A stretch of 64,000 nucleotides of DNA from Arenibacter antarcticus (GCF_041320605.1 NZ_CP166679.1:2342001-2406000); one strand, 5' to 3'. Shown: positions 8,978 to 17,065, numbered from the stretch's first letter. The notes: generated from the letters alone by a model not told the origin. Numbers and translations: made by a program.

Positions 8978-11137
8978 ATGGTAAAATACATGTTGTTATT
9001 GTGTGGTGCATTTATCACTCTTATGTCTTGTAATCAAAATAAGACGGAAAAGATATGGATCTATCCGCAACTAGAACTTAGTCCTAAAATTGAAGAATAT
9101 TTTGGGACTAAGGTTTTGGATGATTATCATCAATTATCTGATTTAAAGGAACCAAAAATTCAAATATGGCTTAATGCACAGGATTCAATGGCCGAATCAT
9201 ACTTTTTAAAAAATGACCTTTTAGTAAATTATCGGAAGAGATTTCATAACCTGCAGGACAGAACCGTTGGCGATATCAGTCTATTAAGAGTCAGTGAATT
9301 AAGTCAGTATTTTTATTTGCGATACGATGCACTGAAAGAGATTGACGTTCTGTTTTTTAAGGAAGGTTTGTCCGAGCAAGAGTTTGAAGTGTATAATCCT
9401 TCTATAGATTACCCAGAAAACCCAAACATAACATATTTAGAGCCATCTTTTGACGGAAATAAAATAGCACTAGGGCTCGATTCCAAAGGGGAGTTTACCA
9501 CCACAATCATAATTTATGACCTGGAAAGTAAAAAGGTTTTAAAAGAGATAATAACAAATATTAACCCAGACTTTGGCGGAATTGAATGGTTGCCGGATAG
9601 TTCAGGCTTCATATATCTATATTTTCCAAACATAGATCCATCCAAACCGAACTATAAAAAAGAGTCCTATTCTGTAATTCATTTTCTAGGAGATAATCCT
9701 GAGAAAAGGACTCCGATTTTCGGGATGGAAGAATCCTATAAAATTCCAGCGGATAATTATCCGAAAGTGAAGACTGGCTCGAGCTTGGATAAATATATCA
9801 TTGCATATTCTGCAAAATCAGGTGATTTTTATAACAGTTTTATTGCTTCTTATAAAGATGTGAAGATGGGTATACCAAATTGGAAACCTTTCTATACTAC
9901 AAAGGAAAATATATATTATGATCAGGGAGAAGTAAGAGGTAAGTACTTTATTTACAGAAGGGCCACTCCAAACGGAAATGAAATTTGCCAAGTCGATATC
10001 CAAAATGTAAACTTTGATAGTCCAATAATTTTAGCAAAGGGAAGTGGTGATAATCCCATTACCAAATTTGAAGTAACAAAAGACTATATATACTTTATTA
10101 GAGAAAAATTTGGAGTGGAAGTTTCGTTATTTAAAATTAATGAAAATAGTATTGAGACTCAACTAACTCTACCATTTGTTCCCGGTTATGCATCCTTCTT
10201 TGGGGAATCTATCACCCATAATAGAATTGGGGTGGAATTGGATGGTTGGACCTCTGACTACGTTAGATACGATATTGATTTAAAAGGGAATCTTACCAAA
10301 GAGGGTTTGAATAAAACCACATTATTTCCCGAATATGAGAACCTGATTACCGAACAGGTTATGGTTGTTTCGCATGATGGAGAAGAAGTACCGTTATCCT
10401 TAGTTTATCGAAAAGATATGGAGTTAGAATCCAAAAATGAAGTGTTTGTGTACGTATATGGTGCATATGGTATAAGTATGAGTCCGTTTTTTTCTCCCAT
10501 ATTTCTGGATTGGGCGGAACAAGGAGGCATCCTTGCATTTCCCCATGTCCGTGGGGGAGGGGAAAAAGGAAAGGATTGGCACCTTCAAGGAATGAAAGGT
10601 GTAAAAAGTAATTCATGGAATGATTTAATTTCATGTGCAGAATTCCTAGTTGAGAACAGATATACCAAAAAAGGATTGATTGCATTATATACTAATAGTG
10701 CCGGTGGAATTACTGCGGGTATGGCTGTTAATGAGCGTCCAGAACTATTTTCATCTTTTATTGCAGAAGTACCTAGAATGAACCCTTTCGGCCTAGAATC
10801 CGCTACTTCTAGCAGCAGTACTAGTTACATGGAATATGGTACGGTAAAAGACAGTTTGGAATTCCTAGGACTTGTAGAAATGGACCCTTATTTAAATCTT
10901 ACCCCAAAAACGAAATATCCAGCAACTTTACTTATGCCAAGTAGCAATGATGACCGTATCCCTTTATGGGATAGCGCCAAATATATTGCGAAACTTCAAC
11001 ATTTTAACACTGCCAATACTCCCATAATATTGGATATAAACTACAAGTCGGGTCATGAGAACTCGGCTGGTTATGATGCAGAAATAGAATCATATGCCCG
11101 AATATTTAGCTTTGCTAAGTTGAATATGCAGCGTTAA
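8978..11137 (+). CDS. Prolyl oligopeptidase (S9A) lipoprotein
   Basis: A 719-residue serine peptidase that would cleave short peptides after proline outside the cytoplasm. The N-terminus is a lipoprotein signal with lipobox LMSC. Residues to about 430 form the beta-propeller lid. The catalytic domain shows VRGGGEKGKDWH, the nucleophile in LYTNSAGG (family form GGSNGG), the Asp in NDDRIPLW and the His in SGHENS. It starts 57 bases after the peptide gene on the same strand with no terminator between, so co-transcription is likely. The peptide has two Pro residues, so trimming, activation or removal of the peptide is a reasonable inference. A general scavenging role is also possible. Confidence 0.88.
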   Translation: MVKYMLLLCGAFITLMSCNQNKTEKIWIYPQLELSPKIEEYFGTKVLDDYHQLSDLKEPKIQIWLNAQDSMAESYFLKNDLLVNYRKRFHNLQDRTVGDISLLRVSELSQYFYLRYDALKEIDVLFFKEGLSEQEFEVYNPSIDYPENPNITYLEPSFDGNKIALGLDSKGEFTTTIIIYDLESKKVLKEIITNINPDFGGIEWLPDSSGFIYLYFPNIDPSKPNYKKESYSVIHFLGDNPEKRTPIFGMEESYKIPADNYPKVKTGSSLDKYIIAYSAKSGDFYNSFIASYKDVKMGIPNWKPFYTTKENIYYDQGEVRGKYFIYRRATPNGNEICQVDIQNVNFDSPIILAKGSGDNPITKFEVTKDYIYFIREKFGVEVSLFKINENSIETQLTLPFVPGYASFFGESITHNRIGVELDGWTSDYVRYDIDLKGNLTKEGLNKTTLFPEYENLITEQVMVVSHDGEEVPLSLVYRKDMELESKNEVFVYVYGAYGISMSPFFSPIFLDWAEQGGILAFPHVRGGGEKGKDWHLQGMKGVKSNSWNDLISCAEFLVENRYTKKGLIALYTNSAGGITAGMAVNERPELFSSFIAEVPRMNPFGLESATSSSSTSYMEYGTVKDSLEFLGLVEMDPYLNLTPKTKYPATLLMPSSNDDRIPLWDSAKYIAKLQHFNTANTPIILDINYKSGHENSAGYDAEIESYARIFSFAKLNMQR

Positions 11138-11199
11138 AATTGACTCCTTTAGCTAATCGTCTCGTAATTAATTCATTTTTTATTATTCATTATCCCATT

Positions 11200-11244
11200 A
11201 TTTGGTCGTCATTTATAAATGAAGGTCGCCATTTATAAATGACG
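11200..11244. promoter_or_regulatory. Two tandem copies of the 21-bp palindromic motif
   Basis: Copy one, GGTCGTCATTTATAAATGA (11204-11222), and copy two, GGTCGCCATTTATAAATGACG (11224-11244), have corresponding bases exactly 20 bases apart. That is two helical turns, so bound proteins would sit on one face. Copy two is the exact reverse complement of 8693-8713. They lie between the prolyl peptidase and rteC. Confidence 0.55.
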
Positions 11245-11372
11245 CCCAATCCGATTTTTTATTCTTTATTTTTCTTATGATATTTAAAAGGCCATCCACT
11301 AAGGTTGGTTTTATAATGAATCAAGAACGGTTCAGGAGCAGGAAGGAATAAGAATCTATAAAGGACGGGAAA

Positions 11373-12188
11373 ATGGATTGGTTACGATCTCATATAGAAA
11401 TTAAATCTGGATTGATCAAGATCGAAGAATCATTCTTAAATAAGATTGTATCCTACAACAAGGCTATTTCCTATTGCCAAAATATTTTGGAGCAGTACCG
11501 TTCTGCTGTAGTTTCCGAAGGCTTCCCTGATGAAAGCGCGGAAATTCGATTTTTCAAAAATGAAAAGCCTTTTATAATGGGGCAACTTTTACGGTTTACG
11601 CATCAGTTGACTTTTGAACTTGATTTTGCAAAAATTGCCTATGCCTCTAACGAGAGTATTATTTTGCAGAAGATCCTGGAAGTAAATACCTTTTTGTCCC
11701 ACCATAGGGATATAGTGCTTTATATTGAACTTGAAAATCAAGAGCTGGATGCCCAATATTTCTTGCGAAAGAACAAGGGGTTCTATACCTATCCAGGTCC
11801 GCATGGATTCAGTTTTGACCCAGAATTTAGTTCTTCCCACGATGGGCTGTTGGCCCATATAGTGGGATATCAAGGTTTTCTTCAGTTTCTTCAACAAAAG
11901 TTGAATATTTCGAGTTCCTATCCCAACAAATCCCTTCCTAAAATTGCCTGGACAGAATCTAAAGTAGCTCTTACAGAACTTGCTTTTGCCCTGTTTTATA
12001 GCGGTGCTATTAATCAGGGTAAGGCCACTTTAAAATCTATAATTCGAGCTCTAGAACAGGTAACCGGGGTGGATTTGGGGGATTACCACCATACCTCTGT
12101 CCGATTTCGGAACCGTTCCCAACCCACAAAATTTATGGATAAACTTACAAGATCTCTAGAGAATTGGATGGCCGATTTGGACGATTAA
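11373..12188 (+). CDS. rteC: RteC-domain regulator of the conjugative element
   Basis: A 271-residue cytosolic protein. The C-terminal half carries the RteC signature: IAWTESKVALTELAFALFYSGAIN, then VDLGDYHHTSVRFRNRS and TKFMDKL. In CTnDOT the RteC protein activates the excision operon by binding inverted repeats upstream of it. Here an excisionase-like HTH gene follows about 240 bases later, behind a 17-bp inverted repeat, which is the same logic. It marks the left recognisable border of the mobilisation block. Confidence 0.88.
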   Translation: MDWLRSHIEIKSGLIKIEESFLNKIVSYNKAISYCQNILEQYRSAVVSEGFPDESAEIRFFKNEKPFIMGQLLRFTHQLTFELDFAKIAYASNESIILQKILEVNTFLSHHRDIVLYIELENQELDAQYFLRKNKGFYTYPGPHGFSFDPEFSSSHDGLLAHIVGYQGFLQFLQQKLNISSSYPNKSLPKIAWTESKVALTELAFALFYSGAINQGKATLKSIIRALEQVTGVDLGDYHHTSVRFRNRSQPTKFMDKLTRSLENWMADLDD

Positions 12189-12198
12189 AAAATGTCAG

Positions 12199-12335
12199 GT
12201 CATAGCCAGTTGGCTGTTTTATATTTTGAGACGAAATCAATCAAATCACCCCCATATTTGCCTTATTCCAGAGGTATTTTCCTACTAAAAACTATAAATT
12301 CAATACAAAACCCAATTTAGCCAACTGGCTATGAC
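12199..12335. repeat. 17-bp perfect inverted repeat upstream of the excisionase-like gene
   Basis: GTCATAGCCAGTTGGCT (12199-12215) is the exact reverse complement of AGCCAACTGGCTATGAC (12319-12335), with 103 bases between them. Each arm is itself near-palindromic around AGCCA..TGGCT. By analogy with CTnDOT it could be the RteC binding region controlling excision genes; recombination-site or MITE remnants are alternatives. Confidence 0.6.
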
Positions 12336-12424
12336 TTGGCGATTCATTCCAAAACTCTTTTTCATTTTTGTATCCTAATCACAGACCAACGCAGGGGTGT
12401 TGGTCCTGTATAAAACCATTGGAT

Positions 12425-12715
12425 ATGCCAACAGCTATTATTACTACGGATGATCTGAGAGAATTTAAACTGGAACTTCTCTCTTCGATCAAGGAACTAT
12501 TGAACGAGAACCAGACTAAAATGATGAAAAAGGAATGGCTCAGGAGCACCCAGGTCATGGATATGCTCCAGATCAGTATGACCACCCTTCAAGGTCTTCG
12601 GGTAAAAGGAACCCTCCCCTTTATAAAAATAGGGGGGCTTATTTTTTATGAAGCAGGGGAAATTGAAAAGGTCCTAATGGAGAATACCGTGAATCCCTTA
12701 AAGAAAAAGCGATGA
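12425..12715 (+). CDS. Excisionase-like helix-turn-helix protein
   Basis: A 96-residue small basic DNA-binding protein. The start ATG at 12425 (MPTAIITTDDL) is preferred because family members begin there; an upstream TTG at 12368 would only add unlike residues. The MerR/excisionase-type HTH is WLRSTQVMDMLQISMTTLQGLR followed by LPFIKIGGLIFY. Such proteins sit in the excision operon of Bacteroidetes conjugative elements and help the integrase excise. The stop overlaps the start of the next gene by four bases (ATGA), so the two are coupled. Confidence 0.82.
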   Translation: MPTAIITTDDLREFKLELLSSIKELLNENQTKMMKKEWLRSTQVMDMLQISMTTLQGLRVKGTLPFIKIGGLIFYEAGEIEKVLMENTVNPLKKKR

Positions 12716-13383
12716 ACTACATACGGCACCTTAATTCTGTTTTTGGACAATTTGCTAAAGACCAAAGGCTGAATCCTACCCACATCAGTCTTTATATAGC
12801 GCTGTTCCAGTTATGGAACATCCATCGTTTTCCAACGGTATTTTATATCAATAGGGAAGAAGTGATGGCCATTGCAAAAATAGGATCAAAAGCGACCTAC
12901 CATCGCTGTCTACGAAGATTGCACGATTGGAAATACATCCGGTATTTGCCTTCCCATAATCCCTATAAGGGAAGCCAAATACAGATGCTCGAATTCGGTA
13001 CAAGTACTGGAACAAGTACTGGGACAACTACTGGTACAAGTAGTGAACAAGTAGTGGTACAAGCATTAGTACCTTATATAAACATTAATAAACAAAATAG
13101 AAACATTAATAAACCTAAGCTACCCAAAAGTGAAAATGAAGTTTTTAATTTTTTCAAAAAAGAAAAATGGCCCGCTAATGAAGGAAAAAAATTCTTCAAC
13201 CATTACAATTCGATCGGGTGGAAATTGGGCGGAAGAATAGCGATAGAGGATTGGCATTCTACAGCTAGGAATTGGATGTTAAAGGCCGATGAAATAGAAA
13301 AAGAAAAAACGACGAACGGACCGTCCCAAAAACGGGACAACCTAAAAATCACCAAAGACAAAGATTATGGACAACCCCTCTAA
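12712..13383 (+). CDS. Replication-associated protein of the mobile element (unassigned family)
   Basis: A 223-residue protein. The N-terminal 95 residues look like a winged helix (THISLYIALFQLWN, then SKATYHRCLRRLHDWKYIRYLPS). A low-complexity linker of Thr/Ser/Gly is coded by 12-bp repeats. A small DnaD-like C-terminal domain follows (FFKKEKWPANEGKKFFNHYNSIGWK, ending DWHSTARNW). This pattern, directly upstream of a DnaC-like ATPase that overlaps its 3' end, is typical of helicase-loading pairs on Bacteroidetes mobile elements. I infer a role in initiating replication of the excised circle. The exact family name cannot be given from sequence alone. Confidence 0.65.
   Translation: MNYIRHLNSVFGQFAKDQRLNPTHISLYIALFQLWNIHRFPTVFYINREEVMAIAKIGSKATYHRCLRRLHDWKYIRYLPSHNPYKGSQIQMLEFGTSTGTSTGTTTGTSSEQVVVQALVPYININKQNRNINKPKLPKSENEVFNFFKKEKWPANEGKKFFNHYNSIGWKLGGRIAIEDWHSTARNWMLKADEIEKEKTTNGPSQKRDNLKITKDKDYGQPL
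13000..13063 (+). repeat. 12-bp tandem repeat inside the replication-like gene
   Basis: Units of the type ACAAGTACTGGA repeat in tandem (13000, 13012, 13024, 13036, 13047) and code for a Thr-Ser-Thr-Gly linker. The fourth unit is 11 bases long, so the later units are read in another frame (SSEQVVVQ). The repeat may vary in copy number. Confidence 0.75.
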
Positions 13384-14029
13384 AATAATCGAAGACCATC
13401 TGGAATATTCTCTTGGGGTATTTGACGGAAAGGAAGTGCTGTATGATTTTGATAAGATCCTGATTTACCTGAACGCCAAGGGGAAACTGCTTTTTGGAAA
13501 CCAATTTAAAATCTATGACCAGGATCGGGACATCGTTTTTAAACTTTGCAATTACTTCATCAAAGACAGGAAGTATTGCGAAAAGGAGAATATTGATCCC
13601 CAAAAAGGCATCCTCCTGACCGGCCCCGTGGGTTGCGGTAAGACCAGCTTGATGAAGTTGATCCGCCATCTTGTCCCGATGCAACGACCCTTCGAGGTAA
13701 TCCCCTCAAGAAACATAACCTTTAGCTTTAACCACTTGGGCTATAAGACCATCGAAGATTTTGGGAACAGTAGGTCCTACTGCTTCGACGACCTCGGGAT
13801 AGAGCCGATAGGCCGCTATTATGGGCATGACTGCAACGTGATGGGCGAGGTACTGCTCTCGCGCTATGAACTGTTCCTAGAGACCAAGGGCAAGGTCAAG
13901 ACCCATGCCACTACCAACCTGAACGCCGGAGAATTGGAAGAACTTTACGGGAATAGGGTACGCAGCCGGATGAGGGACCTTTTTAACCTGATCGCATTTG
14001 ATAAGAACACAAAGGACAAACGAATTTAA
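13367..14029 (+). CDS. DnaC/IstB-like AAA+ ATPase
   Basis: A 220-residue ATPase, probably a helicase loader for element replication. Walker A is GPVGCGKTS, Walker B is SYCFDDLGIE, a sensor-1-like segment is THATTNL, and an arginine-finger region is YGNRVRSRMRDLFNLI. The start at 13367 lies inside the 3' end of the upstream gene (17-base overlap), which argues for a functional pair. The 3' two thirds are visibly richer in G+C codons than the preceding gene, suggesting a mosaic origin. Confidence 0.85.
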   Translation: MDNPSKIIEDHLEYSLGVFDGKEVLYDFDKILIYLNAKGKLLFGNQFKIYDQDRDIVFKLCNYFIKDRKYCEKENIDPQKGILLTGPVGCGKTSLMKLIRHLVPMQRPFEVIPSRNITFSFNHLGYKTIEDFGNSRSYCFDDLGIEPIGRYYGHDCNVMGEVLLSRYELFLETKGKVKTHATTNLNAGELEELYGNRVRSRMRDLFNLIAFDKNTKDKRI

Positions 14030-14040
14030 TACCTGAAAAA

Positions 14041-15150
14041 ATGAAAGTAGCTACATGGAACATTGAAAACCTTTATCACCGGGACAAGGGATTGTCCAGA
14101 TCCAATCTAGGTAAGTGTGCGTCCGATTGGATTCTGGAATTGGACGCCCTGATGCCCAGAATACAAAAAAGCGAAAATGATATGGCACGTATTCGGGAAC
14201 TCACATTTTTATTGGGTTTTGAAAACATCGATACCCATCCCTACGCGGTAATGAGAAAAAGAAATGGGGGACTTTTTCTAAAACAACGTGATTTTGCCAA
14301 CGAATCCAAAGCCTCTAGGTTAACGGATTGGAACGGTTGGGTAGCTCTGCAGACCGTAGCTGTGGACCATAAATCGACCTTACATAAAGCGCGGCTTATT
14401 GCTGAAATCGATGCCGATATTCTAGTGCTGCAAGAGGTAGAGGATAAGCCTTCGTTAATGGAGTTCAATCGGATGCTGAAAGATTTTAATATTGCGTCCT
14501 ATGATCAGGTCATGGTCTTGGAGGGGAACGATGACCGTGGCCTGTCCATGGCAATTATGACCAAAAATGGATATCGGTTGGATACGGTGAGATGCCATAC
14601 CGTGGATATTGCGGATGGGAGGGACCTTACGTTTGAAACGGACTGTCAAGAGTATGCGATCATTACCCCAAAAGAGGAAACAGTTTTTATACTTTCCACA
14701 CAATTTTCGGGGCATAACACTGCCAAGAGAAAGCTACAGGCTCGGGAGGTTGCTGCCATTTACGATAAATTGAAAGTAGAAGGGAAGGAGCGGGTCCTAG
14801 TCTGTGGCACCTTGAACGATGTATCCTATAGCGATTGCTTGTCCCCAATACTCCGAGAGACGGACCTAGAAGATATTTCTAGGTTACCCATGTGTGAGGT
14901 AGACAAGGATAAGGGAAAAGCTGCTGGATATTTTCGGCTGGGGGCCTATCGGAAAGGGGTAAATATCAAACAGAAAGACTATATGCTTCTTTCCTATGAA
15001 ATGAGCCAGAAGATAATCACATGCGGAATTAATCGTAAAGCGATGTGGCCGGAACGGAATATGAAATGGGAAGTGTATCCAACCCTTAAAAACAGAGAAC
15101 ATGCGGCCAGTGCACACCCTTTGATCTGGGGAGAGTTTGATATTTGGTAG
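14041..15150 (+). CDS. Endonuclease/exonuclease/phosphatase-fold protein
   Basis: A 369-residue protein of the EEP superfamily, common in this type of mobile element. Recognisable motifs are ATWNIENL at the N-terminus, the metal-binding Glu in LVLQEVED, DRGLSMAI, LSTQFSGHN and NIKQKDYMLLS. Two canonical catalytic positions look changed: the GDxND motif reads CGTLND, and the terminal SDH motif reads SAHPLIWGEF. The family in general cleaves nucleic acids or phosphodiesters; here activity is uncertain. It begins 11 bases after the ATPase stop, so it shares that operon. Confidence 0.8.
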   Translation: MKVATWNIENLYHRDKGLSRSNLGKCASDWILELDALMPRIQKSENDMARIRELTFLLGFENIDTHPYAVMRKRNGGLFLKQRDFANESKASRLTDWNGWVALQTVAVDHKSTLHKARLIAEIDADILVLQEVEDKPSLMEFNRMLKDFNIASYDQVMVLEGNDDRGLSMAIMTKNGYRLDTVRCHTVDIADGRDLTFETDCQEYAIITPKEETVFILSTQFSGHNTAKRKLQAREVAAIYDKLKVEGKERVLVCGTLNDVSYSDCLSPILRETDLEDISRLPMCEVDKDKGKAAGYFRLGAYRKGVNIKQKDYMLLSYEMSQKIITCGINRKAMWPERNMKWEVYPTLKNREHAASAHPLIWGEFDIW

Positions 15151-15824
15151 TAGAAACTTGAGGATTATTAAGGTGGTGCATAAGATGTAGATTTATCCTA
15201 CCCAAAGGAATTGCCAGGTCTTCGGCACATTGCCACTCCATTCCATTTTGGACAATGAGCCTCAAACCAAGGTCTTGGACACGAACAATGGGTTTCCGGG
15301 CATCGTTCCGGGTTCCCTTCACTCTCTCCCATAAACCCATTGCTCAAGTCCGCTTGGCCACCCCATCGACCACTAGCGGATTCTAAAAAATGAAGACCCA
15401 AGAATTTAACAGGGACATGATTCATTGGATTTCCCTGTTTACATTTTGTGCCATTTCATCGGCGTTGGTATTCTTTCATGAGGTGTTTTAGTACTGCTGC
15501 GAAGGTCCCACTATAACCTTTTTTCGATGGCGAAATAACAATATTCGCTCTTGCCCGACGGCATAAACCAGGCTCCGATCGCTCTTATTTATACGTCTTG
15601 CCAAGCTCGAATATTGTGCTGGGTATTGCATCAAAAAAAGGTAACAGCGAGAGCTCTATGGGAAGTAGATCAAAAACAGAACATCATGAAAGCGTATCCA
15701 GATCCTAAAAATGAAACGGCACAAAAAAATCAAAAAATGGAAAACGCTCAAGATATAATAAGTAGATCAGTATTAAATCAATTATTAACCGTCTGCAGTG
15801 ATGTGGACATAATCTTTATCAATT
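15151..15824. other. 674-bp region without a supported gene, upstream of ssb
   Basis: Frames of 50-110 codons exist on both strands but show no recognisable family and overlap each other, so I do not call them. The stretch holds a 10-bp inverted repeat (ACAATATTCG at 15538-15547, CGAATATTGT at 15608-15617). It probably contains the 5' leader and promoter of the ssb unit. Confidence 0.45.
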
Positions 15825-16163
15825 ATGAGCAATTTAAGAAACCATGTACAGCTGATGGGGAACATCGGGGATGTTCCATCGATCACTAATCTAGAAAGTG
15901 GAAAAAAGGTGGCCCGTTTTCAAATGGCGACCAATGACTTTTACAAGAACGCCAAAGGGGAGAAAGTAAAACGTACGGACTGGCACAGCGTGGTAGCCTG
16001 GGGAAAAACGGCAGAGATCGTGGAGAAGTTTGGGGGAAAGGGAAAGGAAATCGGTATAGTCGGGAAATTAAGGACCCGGAGCTATACGGCTGCTGATGGG
16101 TCTACCCGATATATCACAGAAGTTGTTGCCGATGAGATTTTATTACTTGGTAGCAGGGCCTAA
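15825..16163 (+). CDS. ssb: Single-stranded DNA-binding protein (element-encoded)
   Basis: A 112-residue OB-fold protein. The start MSNLRNHVQLMGNIGDVPSI, the core VARFQMATNDFYKN and the WHSVVAWGKTAEIVEKF segment are characteristic. It lacks the long acidic C-terminal tail and tip of chromosomal SSB, as is usual for versions on Bacteroidetes mobile elements. It likely coats transferred or replicating single strands. A 9-bp hairpin follows the stop. Confidence 0.93.
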   Translation: MSNLRNHVQLMGNIGDVPSITNLESGKKVARFQMATNDFYKNAKGEKVKRTDWHSVVAWGKTAEIVEKFGGKGKEIGIVGKLRTRSYTAADGSTRYITEVVADEILLLGSRA

Positions 16164-16200
16164 CCGTTAGACCACGTATCCAAGATGCAGAACAACAACG

Positions 16201-16228
16201 GAGGGCGTTCCCGAAATTCAACGCCCTC
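16201..16228. other. Hairpin after ssb
   Basis: The arms GAGGGCGTT and AACGCCCTC form a perfect 9-bp stem with a 10-base loop. No T-run follows on the plus strand, so it is either a weak terminator or an mRNA processing or stabilising structure. Confidence 0.6.
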
Positions 16229-16264
16229 TCGATGTTGTCATTATTCACTTAATACTTAATAGTA

Positions 16265-16645
16265 ATGGACAGCAAATCTAAAGAAATAAACGAAGGGCTG
16301 CAACATTTTCACGGTTCGGAAATAGTTTTTCAACTCCCTTTATTAAAGACCAAATTTACGGACGGTATAAAATATCTTGCCCATGCGGCCGAATGTTTTT
16401 GGCTCGTTACGGATACCTCTGTAATCGCGAAAAGTTTGATGAACAAAAGTCGGTTTATCACAATCGTTTTTAAAAAATGTTCTGAGCAGGAAAAAGAAAA
16501 TCTGGGTTATGAGGCTACCATCGTTTATAGTGATGGCAATGGAAATATTTATGAAACCCATAAATACAATATAACCGATTTTCCATTGGACCAGCTCAGA
16601 TTGTTTTTTGTGGACGACACCTTGATGTTGCCCAGCGAATATTAA
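16265..16645 (+). CDS. DUF6876 family protein
   Basis: A 126-residue cytosolic protein of unknown function found on Bacteroidetes mobile elements. Recognisable conserved pieces are FTDGIKYLAHAAECFWLVTD, an ATIVYSDGNGNIY segment and the C-terminal YNITDFPLDQLRLFFVDDTL followed by LPSEY. It is followed by a clear terminator, so it ends the ssb unit. No catalytic motif is visible. Confidence 0.7.
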   Translation: MDSKSKEINEGLQHFHGSEIVFQLPLLKTKFTDGIKYLAHAAECFWLVTDTSVIAKSLMNKSRFITIVFKKCSEQEKENLGYEATIVYSDGNGNIYETHKYNITDFPLDQLRLFFVDDTLMLPSEY

Positions 16646-16655
16646 TCGAAAAAAA

Positions 16656-16688
16656 GGGCGGACCGACCAAAGTACCGCCCTCTTTTTT
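16656..16688 (+). terminator. Rho-independent terminator after the DUF6876 gene
   Basis: The stem GGGCGG (16656-16661) / CCGCCC (16675-16680) is followed by TCTTTTTT on the plus strand; an A-run precedes it. Confidence 0.85.
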
Positions 16689-16879
16689 CTGGTTACTTCA
16701 ACTGGGGACAATGAAAAACCCACAAGCGAGGGGTAATCTTATTTCTAAATTTTATTATTCGCATCGTTTTCTCCAAATCATTGCAAATTCCATAAAAACA
16801 CCTGTTTTATACTCTTAAAGTTTTCGGTTGACTTTAGGTCTAAGTGGCAGTGTACTACTTTGAATAGAAGGTTGAGAAA

Positions 16880-16960
16880 TTTTTCGCTGAGGGCGAAAAA
16901 AAGGAATAGCAAGAGGGTAACGCGCTAAAGCGACGTTACGATGATGTCTTGCTTCGCAAG
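16880..16960. other. Putative origin of transfer (oriT) with three hairpins
   Basis: Within 81 bases there are three stem-loops. TTTTTCGC/GCGAAAAA lies at 16880-16900. GTAACGCGCT/AGCGACGTTAC, with one bulge, lies at 16917-16939. CTTGC/GCAAG with a 3-base loop lies at 16948-16960. The stretch is non-coding, follows a terminator and directly precedes the mobilisation genes, where oriT is found in related elements. No nic site can be named from sequence. Confidence 0.5.
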
Positions 16961-17065
16961 GCCTTTGTTTGTAGGGGTTTGGAGCGTTTTGGATTTTAGG
17001 ATGAATCTTGCCCAATGGGTCAAAATCCTCGTCAACCCCCAAGAACATTGAAGAAATTTGACCCA

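Noticed and set aside
13000-13063. Tandem repeat considered as a CRISPR-like array
   Set aside because: The units are 11-12 bases, contiguous without spacers, and inside a coding frame; no cas genes are present.
15551-15889. 112-codon frame overlapping the ssb start
   Set aside because: It overlaps the well-supported ssb gene in another frame, has an odd composition and no family similarity.
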